Shown here piece by piece: positions 19,100 to 28,029 of a DNA stretch of 28,029 nucleotides. Every line of letters starts with the position of its first letter. Position 1 is the stretch's first letter. The notes beneath the pieces are model-generated. The model saw only the letters and a list, made by a program, of their open reading frames with translations. It had not been told where the DNA came from and did not search any database. The stretch covers positions 1 to 28,029 of the forward strand of contig JADNRY010000750.1 in NCBI GenBank assembly GCA_015501585.1, written 5' to 3'. Origin of the DNA: Rhodocollybia butyracea (taxonomy: Eukaryota > Basidiomycota > Agaricomycetes > Agaricales > Omphalotaceae). The position numbers and the translations under genes are program-made.

Positions 19100-20466
19100 A
19101 TGTCTAAGCCTGTGCAAGTGTCTCTACAACCATATGTAATTACATATTCATCCAACACTCTACCTTTAATGTCTGGTGTTGGCATTTTAATAATGACAGC
19201 ATTTGCATATGGTATGCATACTTTTTGGTGGTTTTACCATATCTCCATATTTTTAGGTGTATTTGTTCTGGGAACATGCATTGCAATTTACCTTTCTGTG
19301 TGAGTGACAAGTGTAGAGATGTTTCAACAGTTTAACTATCACTTATCTTTCTGCAGAACACGTTCAGACTCCAGAAAGCCAAAAACTTTTCTGATTTGCT
19401 TAATTGCAATGTTCTTTTTCTTTACCTGGAACACAATTAACATCCTGGCATCTTATATGAATAACATCTGGTTTTCATCCTATGTCAAACTTTCAGGTAT
19501 GTTGGATGAAGTGACTCAGGACTTCAATGAAGACTTGGAAGCAATTGCAAATTTGTTCATCCAGATGGAATTACCATATGATTATATGCAATCATGGCCT
19601 CCAACAATCATAGTAAGTTCTGGTGGTTTAAACTTCCAGTTACCATGTTTCAAGTTTCACATACTTATTCTTTAATACACCACTGTTCAGCTGATGATTA
19701 GTGACTTCATTGTTACTTGGAGAGCTTGGATTTTGGTTCCACACAGCAAATCCTGGAGGTGGTTACTATTTCTCCTCATGCTTGCTAATATAGGTGTGTA
19801 CTTCTCTAGCAAACTTAGCATAGTTTATAATCATGTTCTTGATCTTCGAACAGCTATCAATCTCCTGGCCTGCATCTTTCATGTTTACATCATTATTTTC
19901 AAATATAACTTGGGACTTTTCTGGCTCACTAATAATGCCCTTGACTGGATTTCGGTTGTGTTATCATTAGCAGTAAATTTTTCAGCTACGATTTCAGTTA
20001 TCTGGAAAGCTTGGTAAGTGTTGGTTGTGTTATTTGGGAGGTCAACATTGATAATGCATACTCGACAAGGAATCATCGTCGTTTATTAGCAGGATCATCG
20101 ATTCAACAACGAACCTATACTCAAAAGATACTGTTACTTTTGATTGAATCTGGGGCCATATTTTGTATGATACAGGGGCTGTATATGGGCTTTGTTTTTA
20201 GTGTCAAGACCAGTGTCACTGGCCAAGTTGACTTCAAACAATTAGTAAGCATGGACAACATTCAGGCTGTGACGAGTCTCATCCTCACGGTTGCGGCTGT
20301 GAGTGGAATACTTAATACATTGAGCACCTTGGCTTATTCAATACCATAGGCATGGTACCCTGCAGCTGTTTCCATCATAATCCATCTTGAAAGCACATCT
20401 GATTCATTGGTGGAAACATTCCACATGGACGAAATAGCCACAAGGACCAGTGAAAATGTGGAATGA
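19100..20466 (+). CDS. Multi-pass (7-8 TM) membrane protein of a family expanded in Agaricomycetes, copy 1
   Basis: Six exons are in phase (19100-19299, 19357-19612, 19691-19793, 19854-20013, 20070-20298, 20350-20466) and give 354 residues. Hydrophobic segments occur around GVGILIMTAFAYGMHTFWWF, HISIFLGVFVLGTCIAIYL, FLICLIAMFFFFTWNTINIL, LMISDFIVTWRAWIL, RWLLFLLMLANIAINLLACI, ISVVLSLAVNFSATISVIW, ILLLLIESGAIFCMIQGLYM and AAAWYPAAVSIIIHL. The TWRAW motif, the LLLLIESGAIFC segment and the final x-WYP segment are, from memory, recurrent in a large set of uncharacterised basidiomycete membrane proteins with a receptor-like layout. No catalytic motif is visible; sensing or signalling is inference. 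The C-tail is short, polar and acidic. This copy is intact; its tandem copy starts at 26926. Confidence 0.8.
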
Positions 20467-21104
20467 AACCTGCTTGCAGTGAGAAATGAAGATGCTTATC
20501 AATTGTGCTTAGAACCTGAATGTCTGCGAGTTTTTTCAGGCTTCCTTGCATTACTCAGTAGCTGGAGTTACCACTAGACTATGAATTGTATTACTTATCC
20601 TTCTGGCTGTTAGCGTGATAAGTCATAATTTTGTATTATTTTAGCCTTCCAGTGGGACTAAAAGGAGGCCAAAAAGGTTGTACAGGGAAGTAACTACTTC
20701 TCTTGACCAAGGTTTGAGTGACTAAGTTTGATTTGGCCAAAATCTGGCCAGAGAGAGACTCAAAGATTGAGAAGCAACAGTGAGAGGCCCAGCAAAGCTG
20801 GGATGAAAACCTACCTTCGGTAGTGAGAGTAGTGATGGAATTGAGGAAAAGAGACCATGATGAGAGTATACAGCCTTAGTAAAGAGTAACGCTTGAAGAG
20901 CAGAGGACATATCAAACAGCGTTCAGCTCTACTCAAACCCAAGCACCAACTATGAGTCCCATTAAGCATTGCTTGGGCACAACACCGGAAGCAGAAATAG
21001 TGGTAAAAGGACATAAGATTGCTCTGGAATGGAACAAGACGAAGCATAAGTATGAGACGTAGTTGGTGAAAGCTTCCGAGCTGAAATTCATTGAGTCTTG
21101 ACCA
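20467..21104. other. Spacer between the two duplication copies, no gene seen
   Basis: About 640 bp of mixed sequence. Short frames on both strands lack coding character and I see no repeat or RNA gene. Confidence 0.4.
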
Positions 21105-21157
21105 GACAAACAGTCAAGGCCAGATCAGCCAGGGTGGTGAACAGGAGTTCAAGTATG

Positions 21158-21744
21158 CATGATCTGGTCCGGGTAATCTTAAATGGTATGCTGTAAGCTC
21201 CTCATTGTCAAGGCTGTCCTGAACTATTCAGATCATAGGCTGAGTAGATCATCATATTAGATCTCACGGAAGCTCCTTGTCCGATGATGATGAGGGGAAG
21301 AAGGCTCAGTTATGCAGTGTAACAGGTGCGCTCAACATGAAGGTTGGCACTGATGTTTTGTTTTCAGTAAAGATCTATTTTTAGGGACAAACATCATTAT
21401 TCATCATTGATGCAGTGCTCATAGAAGGTCTGCAGAAGCCTCTTATACCAATCCCGCTCCTCGGTCACATCTTCGGGATCAGATAATGACAGCTGAAGCA
21501 CTTTCAAGTTCTCTTCTGGGTCGGGTCTGATATCATACTAGTACTTCCAGCTCCCTTTGTAATTTCTCTTGGCTGTGGAATCATGGATCCTTCCCTTTGC
21601 TCAATCACCCCTTTGGCCCAGGTAGTGATGGAACAACTTGAGAAGGCAGTACCCACAGGCATTGCTTGTCATTGCTGGTGGATCACCATCTGTTCCATTT
21701 GAGTGTGTCTCTGTTTCATTGACCAGCAAATCCTTGCAGGTCCA
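21158..21744 (-). pseudogene. Second copy of the unrecognised minus-strand gene, cut by hAT insertion
   Basis: Coding-like minus-strand pieces include ETETHSNGTDGDPPAMTSNA near 21710-21650, a segment with DPEENLKVLQLSLSDPEDVT then ERDWYKRLLQTFYEHCINDE ending at TAA (about 21520-21400), and DSLDNEELTAYHLRLPGPDH near 21215-21160. The central piece is better preserved than its copy 1 counterpart but has one TAG eight codons into the exon. The hAT element has removed the 5' continuation. Function unknown. Confidence 0.45.
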
Positions 21745-22089
21745 TAGAGGTGGGCACAAATGGGTACTCAAGTACACTTGCCATTTGTGACATGAATATG
21801 GCCTATCCAAACGGCCATATTTGCACTCTAATGGGCTTAGTACTAAGGTATATACTCGTGTATTCGTGCACTCAAATGTCATGAATGACAAGTTACACGA
21901 ATACAAATGTAACAAATATGTATTCAATAAAGTATAAACATGTAAAGAAAAGATAAGGTAAAATAGTAGCGCCGCGCACATCAAATAAGGAGTTATCAAG
22001 TATGTAAAGTTAATATGAGATAAACTAATCAGAACCAGAACCAGATGAACCCTCATTGCTGCTGCGCTCACCCTCATCACCACTGTGCT

Positions 22090-24362
22090 TCACCTCAACA
22101 ATTTCAAGCTCACTCTTGGAAACTCGATCTTTCTCAATGTCACTGTCAGACCAGCACAATTCATCCTCTGAGCAAAATGTTTTTCCTTCCTATAACCTTT
22201 GTTCAACTTGTGTTGAATGGCATCAACAGGCACAAGACCTTCAACACTAAGCCAATTCCCAAGGATTGTACTCTCGTGGATATGCTGTGGCGTCAAGTTG
22301 TAGCACTTCTTGCTAACAACAAGACCCGATCTTGAAAATAAGTGTTCCACGTCAGTGCTGGCTGCAGTGGCAGCCAGAAAGTCGAGTGCCATAAAGGCAA
22401 GAGCCTGATTGGCGGTAATAGTCTGAGACTTTTGATGCGGTAGTGCAGCTGTCCAGAATTTGATGGGATCTTTGTTGGAGGGGTTGCCTCGGATGAATGC
22501 ATCAAAAGGACCAGTGGGGATTTGGGAGCGGGATTGTCAAGGACTGAGAAAGCGCTGAGTGTTTTTGTGAGAGGGTGGGGGGGTCTTTAGTTGTAGTGAC
22601 GAGAGTTTGATAGCTGTCCTTCCACACCCAATGAGGCTCCTTGACAGCAGAATCAACCCAAGATCCTTCCCACTTAGCGTTGTGAAACTGTTTCTCTCGG
22701 AAGTGAGGATGAAGTACTAAAATCAATAAATTAGTTTCATTTCAATGACAAGCTAACAGACGTACACATTGCAGTCTTCCACATGATAGATTCATCTGTC
22801 AATGAGTAATATTTGTCAAGAACCATGATACCACATTGGAGCCATGTCGGATAACAGCAGGGACGTCAGGATCTTAGAACTGGGCTCAAGGAAGTGTTGA
22901 CAATATCCATAGTTGGTATGACTTGGTGAAGTGTAGGGTATCGCAAAGATGATATTCATAGTGTAGCTTCATTTAAAAACTGAAGAAACATCTTAGTATG
23001 TTGAATCAAAGAAATAAAAGCAAGTACAGACCTTAAACACAGGTAGCAAAACCCTCCAAAATCTTCCACTTGGCAGCAGAAAGGTTGTAATGACCAAGCT
23101 TGTAGTTCCACAACTCCGATGCACAAAGTGAGGTGAGGGCCTTCCGTAGATCTAGAGCTCGCTTCACAACACCATACATAGTGTTCCAACGTGTTTGCAC
23201 ATGTTTAACCATCTTTTTAGGAGCCAATAGACGTAACTTGCAGTAGCGTACATGCGCCTTCTGCATTGGACCTTTGCATGCACAGAAGTGACCAATCGAA
23301 GAATCTTCTGGACAGCGGCACAACCGGTAGCCTCCTCCTCAAGTGTTGGAGGGTCTGGCATGGGCTGACGAGCTGTGTTTGCCCACAACACTTCCAACTC
23401 CTCTCATTGCCATGCGATAATCTCATCTGCAGTGCCACAGACCTCCTCTTCCTCCACATCTACCTCCTCATTCCCAATCTGTTGTCTCCTAGTCTTCAAA
23501 TGGTACATCCTCCCAACCAGTGTTGTCCGCTATGTTTGTCAGTGTTTTTCTTGCGCTTCACTGTTCAAAACTGCGAACAGATAGCCTATATAAATATATG
23601 TATTAGTAAAGTCATTAATGTGGTGAATCGAATGAAGAGGACATACATGGTAGATGAGATTGAGGATATGCCCCCAGCAATGAAACTTGTGTATCACAAC
23701 CGGCAATAGAAGCCCTCGCAAGTAGAATATAATTTTTCCAGCTTGTCGAGCATGGAGTCATTGTTGGACGCATTGTTGCTGGTGTGTCCAAGAGTCCTGC
23801 TTGCAATGCCAAACTCTTCAAGTAGTTCAAATGAGCGTTTAGTGATTATTCTTTCCCAGTATGGGCAACTGTCATCCTGTAGAGCTGTCAGTATACAAAC
23901 AGCTGTAATAGCAGTAGAAAACACACTCTAGTAAGTCCAACGCTACAACATACATCTTCTCCTGGTTGAATAAATGAGATCAAGACCCCGAGGAACTCAT
24001 GCCCATTTCCGGCGGTCCAGCAGTCATAGATAAGGTTGAAACATCCTCTGTACTCCTGTAGAAGCTTTTTTACCTCTGCATGGGTCATTTTGAAGGCAGT
24101 ACCAAATGTCACGGCGGAGTGTGCAATGCGAAGGTGGTTGAGCTTTGGGATTGAGATAGGTGAAGACGTCAATAAGCTCTGGAACTTCAACAATTGCATC
24201 AGGACAATTGCGACGTGTGACCCAGTTCAGGAGTTTAAAGTGAAAAATGCCTTTCCAAAATGTGGAGGGGAGCTGTTCACCGATTTTTGGTTGTCTGAGC
24301 CCGTTGGACTTTTGATGCTTTGTGTCGCAGGCTTTCTGATGATTAACGAGGTTGGTAGTCAT
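22090..24362 (-). pseudogene. hAT transposase, multiple frameshifts
   Basis: In order on the minus strand: a BED-finger remnant (TTNLVNHQKAC), the N-terminal helical part (AIVEVPELIDVFTYLNPKAQ, TLRRDI), the first catalytic Asp in LIYDCWTAGNGHEFLGVLIS, the second catalytic site in HTSNNASNNDSML, CWGHILNLI, TRWNTMYGVVKRALDLRKAL, VLHPHFREKQFHNAKWEGSW, and the C-terminal dimerisation domain (TAASTDVEHLFSRSGLVVSK, ILGNW). At the second site the canonical Thr-x-Asp-Asn-Ala has Asn for Asp (codon 23777-23775). Frames shift after TLRRDI, before HKFHCWGHILNL and before KAHVRYCKL. The protein cannot be active. Confidence 0.8.
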
Positions 24363-24453
24363 GTGATCCCTACTTTGTGTGAGTGTATGGTACCATGACT
24401 AGAAAATATTTCAGTTCAACAGCTACATGAATAAAGAAACAACATACCGACAG

Positions 24454-25212
24454 CATTGAAATATGTGACACGGCTAATGACTGGCGAAAGGTTCTTGGCT
24501 TGGAGCATCTGGGAGTTAAAGAGGGTACAAACGCAAGTATGCAGTGGATAAAAATTCAGGAGGATCTTCAAAGTACTTTGGAGAAAAACTCAAATCTGGT
24601 ATGTATTTTTGCTTTGCTTCTGATTTGTAAACTGATTGTATGCTACTGTAGAAACTTGACCTTTCCAAGCTTGGTGAAGTGGTCCCAGTCTGGAGGGATA
24701 CTACATACCCTGACCATATTCCTGACAATGTTGTTCGCAAAATTCTGGATGAGATACAGTCAATGTCGTTGAGGTGGGAGATCATGCTTGCAGACAAGTA
24801 CCTCTACAACTTGCTTCCCCCAGGTCATGAATGATGAATTGGTGATGGACTGGAGCAAGGCCAAGTTAGTGAATCATTGAATACTCCGGACTCAGAGCTC
24901 GCTGGCTCTTCTCCATCAGAATGCGTGCGCAATCTTTTAAGCAACATTCCTGGTTTGCAGTCAGGTTATATGGGGTTTGGTTCCCCGATCAGCTCTACAC
25001 GGCAAGAGGCGGTTTATGACTTGTACTGAATAATGTGTGGATGGTCATACCGGGTATCTTTGAGTGCATCTCGTACAATCGGATGCTTGGCGCCAGGTAA
25101 AGTTGCTTCGGTGAGGGAGATTGAACTTGCGGAGTATGAGGTTGCGTATCATTACATTGCTTCATTTGTGGATTTCTTTAAACGTGCGCCTGTACTCCCT
25201 CTTCATGTTTGA
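24454..25212 (+). pseudogene. Relic of an unrelated gene carried inside the hAT element
   Basis: Exon A (24454-24598) encodes IEICDTANDWRKVLGLEHLG and on to TLEKNSNL. A 53-bp intron (24599-24651) leads in phase to exon B, which stays in one frame to a stop at 25212. It contains KLDLSKLGEVVPVWRDTTYP, ILDEIQSMSLRWEIMLADKY, GYMGFGSPISSTRQEAVYDL and YEVAYHYIASFVDFFKRAPV. Only three stops interrupt it, all TGA (24832, 24835, 25027). The style resembles, from memory, uncharacterised Agaricomycete proteins with a WRxxxYPxxIP segment; I cannot name a function. It is not transposase-like and runs opposite to it, so it looks like captured host sequence. It overlaps a weaker minus-strand frame at 24448-24508. 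Confidence 0.65.
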
Positions 25213-26383
25213 ATGATTCCTTTTGTTTTTGTTTTTTTCGGCTAAGGTACATAATGATTCAAATAGTTCAAAACAGTGTACCCATATGGCAGAGTAGTTA
25301 TTGCGCCGGACAATAGTGTCATGCCCTAGGCATATACCGACTGCCGACGTTTCCCACTTACAGTTACATAATCCGCTCCCACCGCATTTCCGGTTCTGAT
25401 ACACTTCCGCTTTGCTTCTGTCTTACTATTTCCTTCACCGTACACTTTCTATGATCCCGCCAATCCATTCTCCATCATTCTTACAATCATACATATGCTT
25501 TATGCTCATCGCCGCTTCCGCTTATGTCCATCATTGTCTTTCATCCCTTGTACTTCTTTTGGCTATTCTTGTCTTTTCTACTCTTGGATTATTACCTATC
25601 ACTACTCCGGTCCTGAGTACCCTTTAAATAGTTCCGTACCATGTCAAGTACAGTAGATTGGAAATATTGCTTAACCCCTTGACTCGTGTGCTCTTGTGTG
25701 TTCCGGTTTCTGCTTTATCGTTTCTTTAACTCTGTTTCTTCACTCCATCGTTTTCACAACCTCTGCAATTTACTATCATCTATTTGGTTCCGCTCTGTTT
25801 GCGCTGCATCAGTCAGCTACCGCTTGACCTTCCGCTTCCGCTCATATCGCTATCAAAGCTGCTTGCACTTAGTGGGTCCTACCTTCGAGTCGGAAACTCA
25901 TCTACTCTTAGGCTTACTCGCCGAGTTATTCTATCGCCAGTACGGCCTTCCGTCCCTACATTAGTCCCTTGGACGATCCCGACACGAGTCTTACATCCCA
26001 TAGGCACTTCGGAACCGTTCTACACTCACATCCTTTCACATCTCAAACCATTTCCCAGTTCGGCTGAACGACAGAAGTACGGAGCGTATCCGCACTTTGG
26101 TTTCCAGGTTCGTAACCTGCGCTCGAAGGATTCCGCTAGATCCTTACAAATAGTAGTGAAAAATAGTCAAATTTGTGCTTGTGATCATCAGTTCGGCCCC
26201 AGTAAGTATTAAAAATACATTTTGTATGTATAATATTCGCGAATATACTCACCGAGTATGAGGACTTCGATAGCGCATACTCGCATTCAAGTGGTCATTC
26301 GTGCAAGTACCATACTCGGGCCCTATCTACACTCGTACTTGAGTGTCGAATGGAGAATATGCTCGAGTATACGTGCATATTTG
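25213..26383. other. Right arm of the hAT element, non-coding
   Basis: Pyrimidine-rich sequence fills 25380-26060, and its long plus-strand frames are Ser/Leu/Pro-rich products of that bias. Subterminal repeats with ACTCG/CGAGT cores fill 26240-26383 and are probably transposase-binding sites. Confidence 0.5.
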
Positions 26384-26402
26384 CCATTCGTGCCCATCTC
26401 TA

Positions 26403-26925
26403 TTGCAGGACTATTCAGTCGAGAATACTACCTACAAAGGTGATGACATTTTGATTGGTGCCATATGGGATGTGGCAATATATAGAAGTGAGCTGGAAAA
26501 GCTCACTTGCTCATGGTAATATTCTCGATCCTGCTTTCTCCGCAGCGTTCTGGACAGCTCTGATCAAGCCTTTTCAGTGCTAATGTGAGTGGTTGATCCA
26601 TGAGTACCCAAACTACAATACCTTTCCGTTGCTTTGGGAGAGTCTTCCCTGTTCAGGAAGCTGACCGCAAAAAACCACACAGCAACTTGGGAATCCTAGA
26701 CCACACTTGAGACTGGCTGTTCACGACTACATCTGTCCAATGCTTCAATGTGATTCAAGCTGTTCCTTGAGCTGTTCCAACTTAGTTTTAACTGTCAAGA
26801 CAAGAGTCAACTTTGAATCTACACTTGATCTGCACGACAAATCTGTTGATGATCATGATCTCTTGATTCTTTTTTTATACAAGTATAAGACCATCTTACA
26901 CAGTGGGGACAAAAAACTGACCATA
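26403..26925. other. Upstream region of the copy 2 membrane-protein gene
   Basis: Counterpart of 18330-19099, shortened by deletions. No coding frame is convincing. Confidence 0.5.
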
Positions 26926-28029
26926 ATGCCCTCACTACAATATATCGTTTCATCCAATGCTCTACCTTTAATGTTCAATGTTGGCATATTTGACATCATT
27001 TGCATATGGTATTGCATACTTTTAACTGGTCAATCACTTATCTCCATATTTTAGGTGTATTTCTTTTGGGAACATGCATCGCGATTTACCTTTCAATTGA
27101 GTGTAAAGATGTTTCATTAGTTTGACTATACATTATTTTCTTGTAGAACAAGCGCAGACTCAGAAAGCCAAAAACTCCTCTGGTCTGCTTGGTTGCAATG
27201 TTTTCTTCTTCTACCTGGAATATGATCAACATCATGGCGTTTTATATGAATAACATCTGGTTTTCATATGTAAAACTTTTATCAATATTGGAGGACGTGA
27301 CTCAGGACTTACAATTTGATTGGAACAATTATGGAGTTATTCACGCAGATGGAATTACCATATGATTATATGCAACCATGGCCTCCAACAATCATTGTAG
27401 GTTTTGTTGATTTTGTTGATTAAAACTTCCACTTACTATATTTCATACACTTAACACACACTGTTTAGCTGATGATAAGTGACTTTGTTGTTACTTGGAG
27501 AGCATGGATTTTGTTTTCTCATCACAAATCCTGGAGATGGTTGCTATTCCTCATCATGCTTGCTAATACAGGTATGTAATCCTCCAAATAATTCGGTAAC
27601 GGCAATTATATAACCATGTTTCCTTTGAACAGCTATCAACCTCGTGGACTGCATTCTCAATGTTTACAATTTATCCAGTAGTGATATCAATGGCCCAAAT
27701 CTCTTCGGAACCACTACTACCCTTGACTGGATTTCAGTTATACTATCATTAGCTGTAAATGCTTTAGCTACAATTTTGATCATCTGGAAAGCTTGGTAAG
27801 TGCTAGTTGTGTTATGATTTGTGAAGTCAAAATTGATAATGTATACTATTGACAAGGAATCATCACCGTTTCTTAGCAGGATCATCAATTCAACAACGAA
27901 CCTATGTTCAAAAGATACTGTTACTTTTGATTGAATCTGGGGCCATATTTTGTATGATACAGGGGCTGTACATGGGATTGGCCTTTGTTGACAAAGCCAC
28001 TGACATTGACTTCAAACAGTTGTTAAGCA
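26926..28029 (+). pseudogene. Multi-pass membrane protein, copy 2 (5' exons broken, open at window edge)
   Basis: This is the tandem copy of the gene at 19100-20466, with the same splice sites for exons 3, 4 and 5 (about 27469, 27634 and 27857 onward). Those exons remain in frame and similar (WRAWILFSHHKSWRWLLFLI, DWISVILSLAVNALATILII, NHHRFLAGSSIQQRTYVQKI). Exon 1 shifts frame after NALPLMFNVGIF and has lost the GTGAGT donor. Exon 2 has lost a base near its start and differs by indels near 27310-27340. The 3' end is outside the window. It may be transcribed from a changed 5' end, but as modelled it is a pseudogene. Confidence 0.7.

Larger units (their letters stand above)
17680..20400. repeat. 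Segmental tandem duplication, copy 1
   Basis: From GCATGATCTGGTCCGG at about 17714 onward, the sequence recurs at about 21155 and continues through the membrane-protein gene. Matching landmarks include GATGATGAGGGGAA, AACAGGTGCGCTCAA, TTTTGATTGGTGCCA (18345 and 26450), AGTATAAGA..CTTACACAGTGG (19060 and 26883) and the last exons. Identity is uneven, with many indels, so the event is old. The unit is about 3.4 kb once the hAT insertion in copy 2 is removed. Confidence 0.85.
21745..26402. mobile_element. hAT-type DNA transposon, 4658 bp
   Basis: The ends form inverted repeats: TAGAGGTGGGCACAAATGG at 21745-21763 and, read from the right, TAGAGATGGGCACGAATGG at 26402-26384 (17 of 19 match). This is the usual hAT terminus. 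TTGCAGG flanks both sides (21734-21740 and 26403-26409), close to the 8-bp target duplication of hAT elements, though three extra bases (CCA) stand between it and the left end. Subterminal ATACTCG-like motifs occur on both sides (for example about 21862, 26277, 26312, 26363). It carries a decayed transposase on the minus strand and a relic of another gene on the plus strand. Confidence 0.85.
21105..28029. repeat. Segmental tandem duplication, copy 2 (split by hAT, open at window edge)
   Basis: Copy 2 runs 21105-21744, is interrupted by the hAT element, and resumes at 26403. It keeps the order of copy 1: decayed minus-strand gene, then membrane-protein gene. It leaves the window inside the fifth exon of the latter. 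Confidence 0.8.

Noticed and set aside
24448..24508. Minus-strand frame MLQAKNLSPVISRVTYFNAV as the first transposase exon
   Set aside because: It is antisense to the stronger plus-strand cargo exon, which keeps phase across an intron. I could not join it to the BED-finger remnant.
25412..26212. Three long plus-strand frames (71-142 codons) in the right arm of hAT
   Set aside because: They are Ser/Leu/Pro-rich products of a pyrimidine-biased strand, open in overlapping frames and lacking motifs.

Overview
The window reads as a stretch of a mushroom-forming basidiomycete (Agaricomycete) genome. Introns are short (mostly 48-65 bp, GT..AG), microexons occur, and the proteins belong to groups I associate with Agaricomycetes: a DUF6697-type protein, a NLR-type N-terminal domain, a fungal sesquiterpene synthase, a large multi-pass membrane family, and Copia, LINE and hAT elements. 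Genes were modelled by hand from splice sites and reading-frame phase. Exon borders are therefore predictions.

Layout: (1) 1-2152, minus strand: the Gag part of a Ty1/copia element, with a primer site matching the anticodon arm of initiator tRNA-Met and a probable LTR. (2) 2276-5922, plus strand: a LINE-type retrotransposon, broken at its 5' side, with the unusual order endonuclease - RNase H - reverse transcriptase, ending in a (TAC)6 tail. (3) 6370-8837, minus: six-exon DUF6697-type gene. (4) 9485-11471, plus: NLR-type N-terminal domain joined to SH3 domains, with two frame breaks. (5) 11847-13464, minus: sesquiterpene synthase with all three signature motifs, two of them on or next to microexons, with one frame anomaly and no visible N-terminal exon. 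(6) 13526-13760, minus: 3' relic of a relative of the LINE, lying just upstream of the terpene synthase. (7) 14030-15686, plus: CDC37, intact. (8) 15687-17640: sparse, with weak or broken ORFs. (9) 17350-28029: an old tandem duplication. Copy 1 (about 17680-20400) carries a broken minus-strand gene and an intact six-exon membrane-protein gene. Copy 2 (about 21105 to the window end) carries decayed versions and is split by a 4.66-kb hAT element. That element holds a broken transposase on one strand and a relic of an unrelated gene on the other.

The housekeeping anchor is CDC37. Next to it lie candidates for secondary metabolism (terpene synthase) and self/non-self or stress signalling (NLR-type/SH3). 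The right third is duplicated, transposon-laden accessory sequence. I see no sign that the genes form one pathway. The observations most worth a second look are the domain order of the LINE, the NLR-type/SH3 fusion, and the hAT element whose cargo gene is interrupted only by TGA codons.
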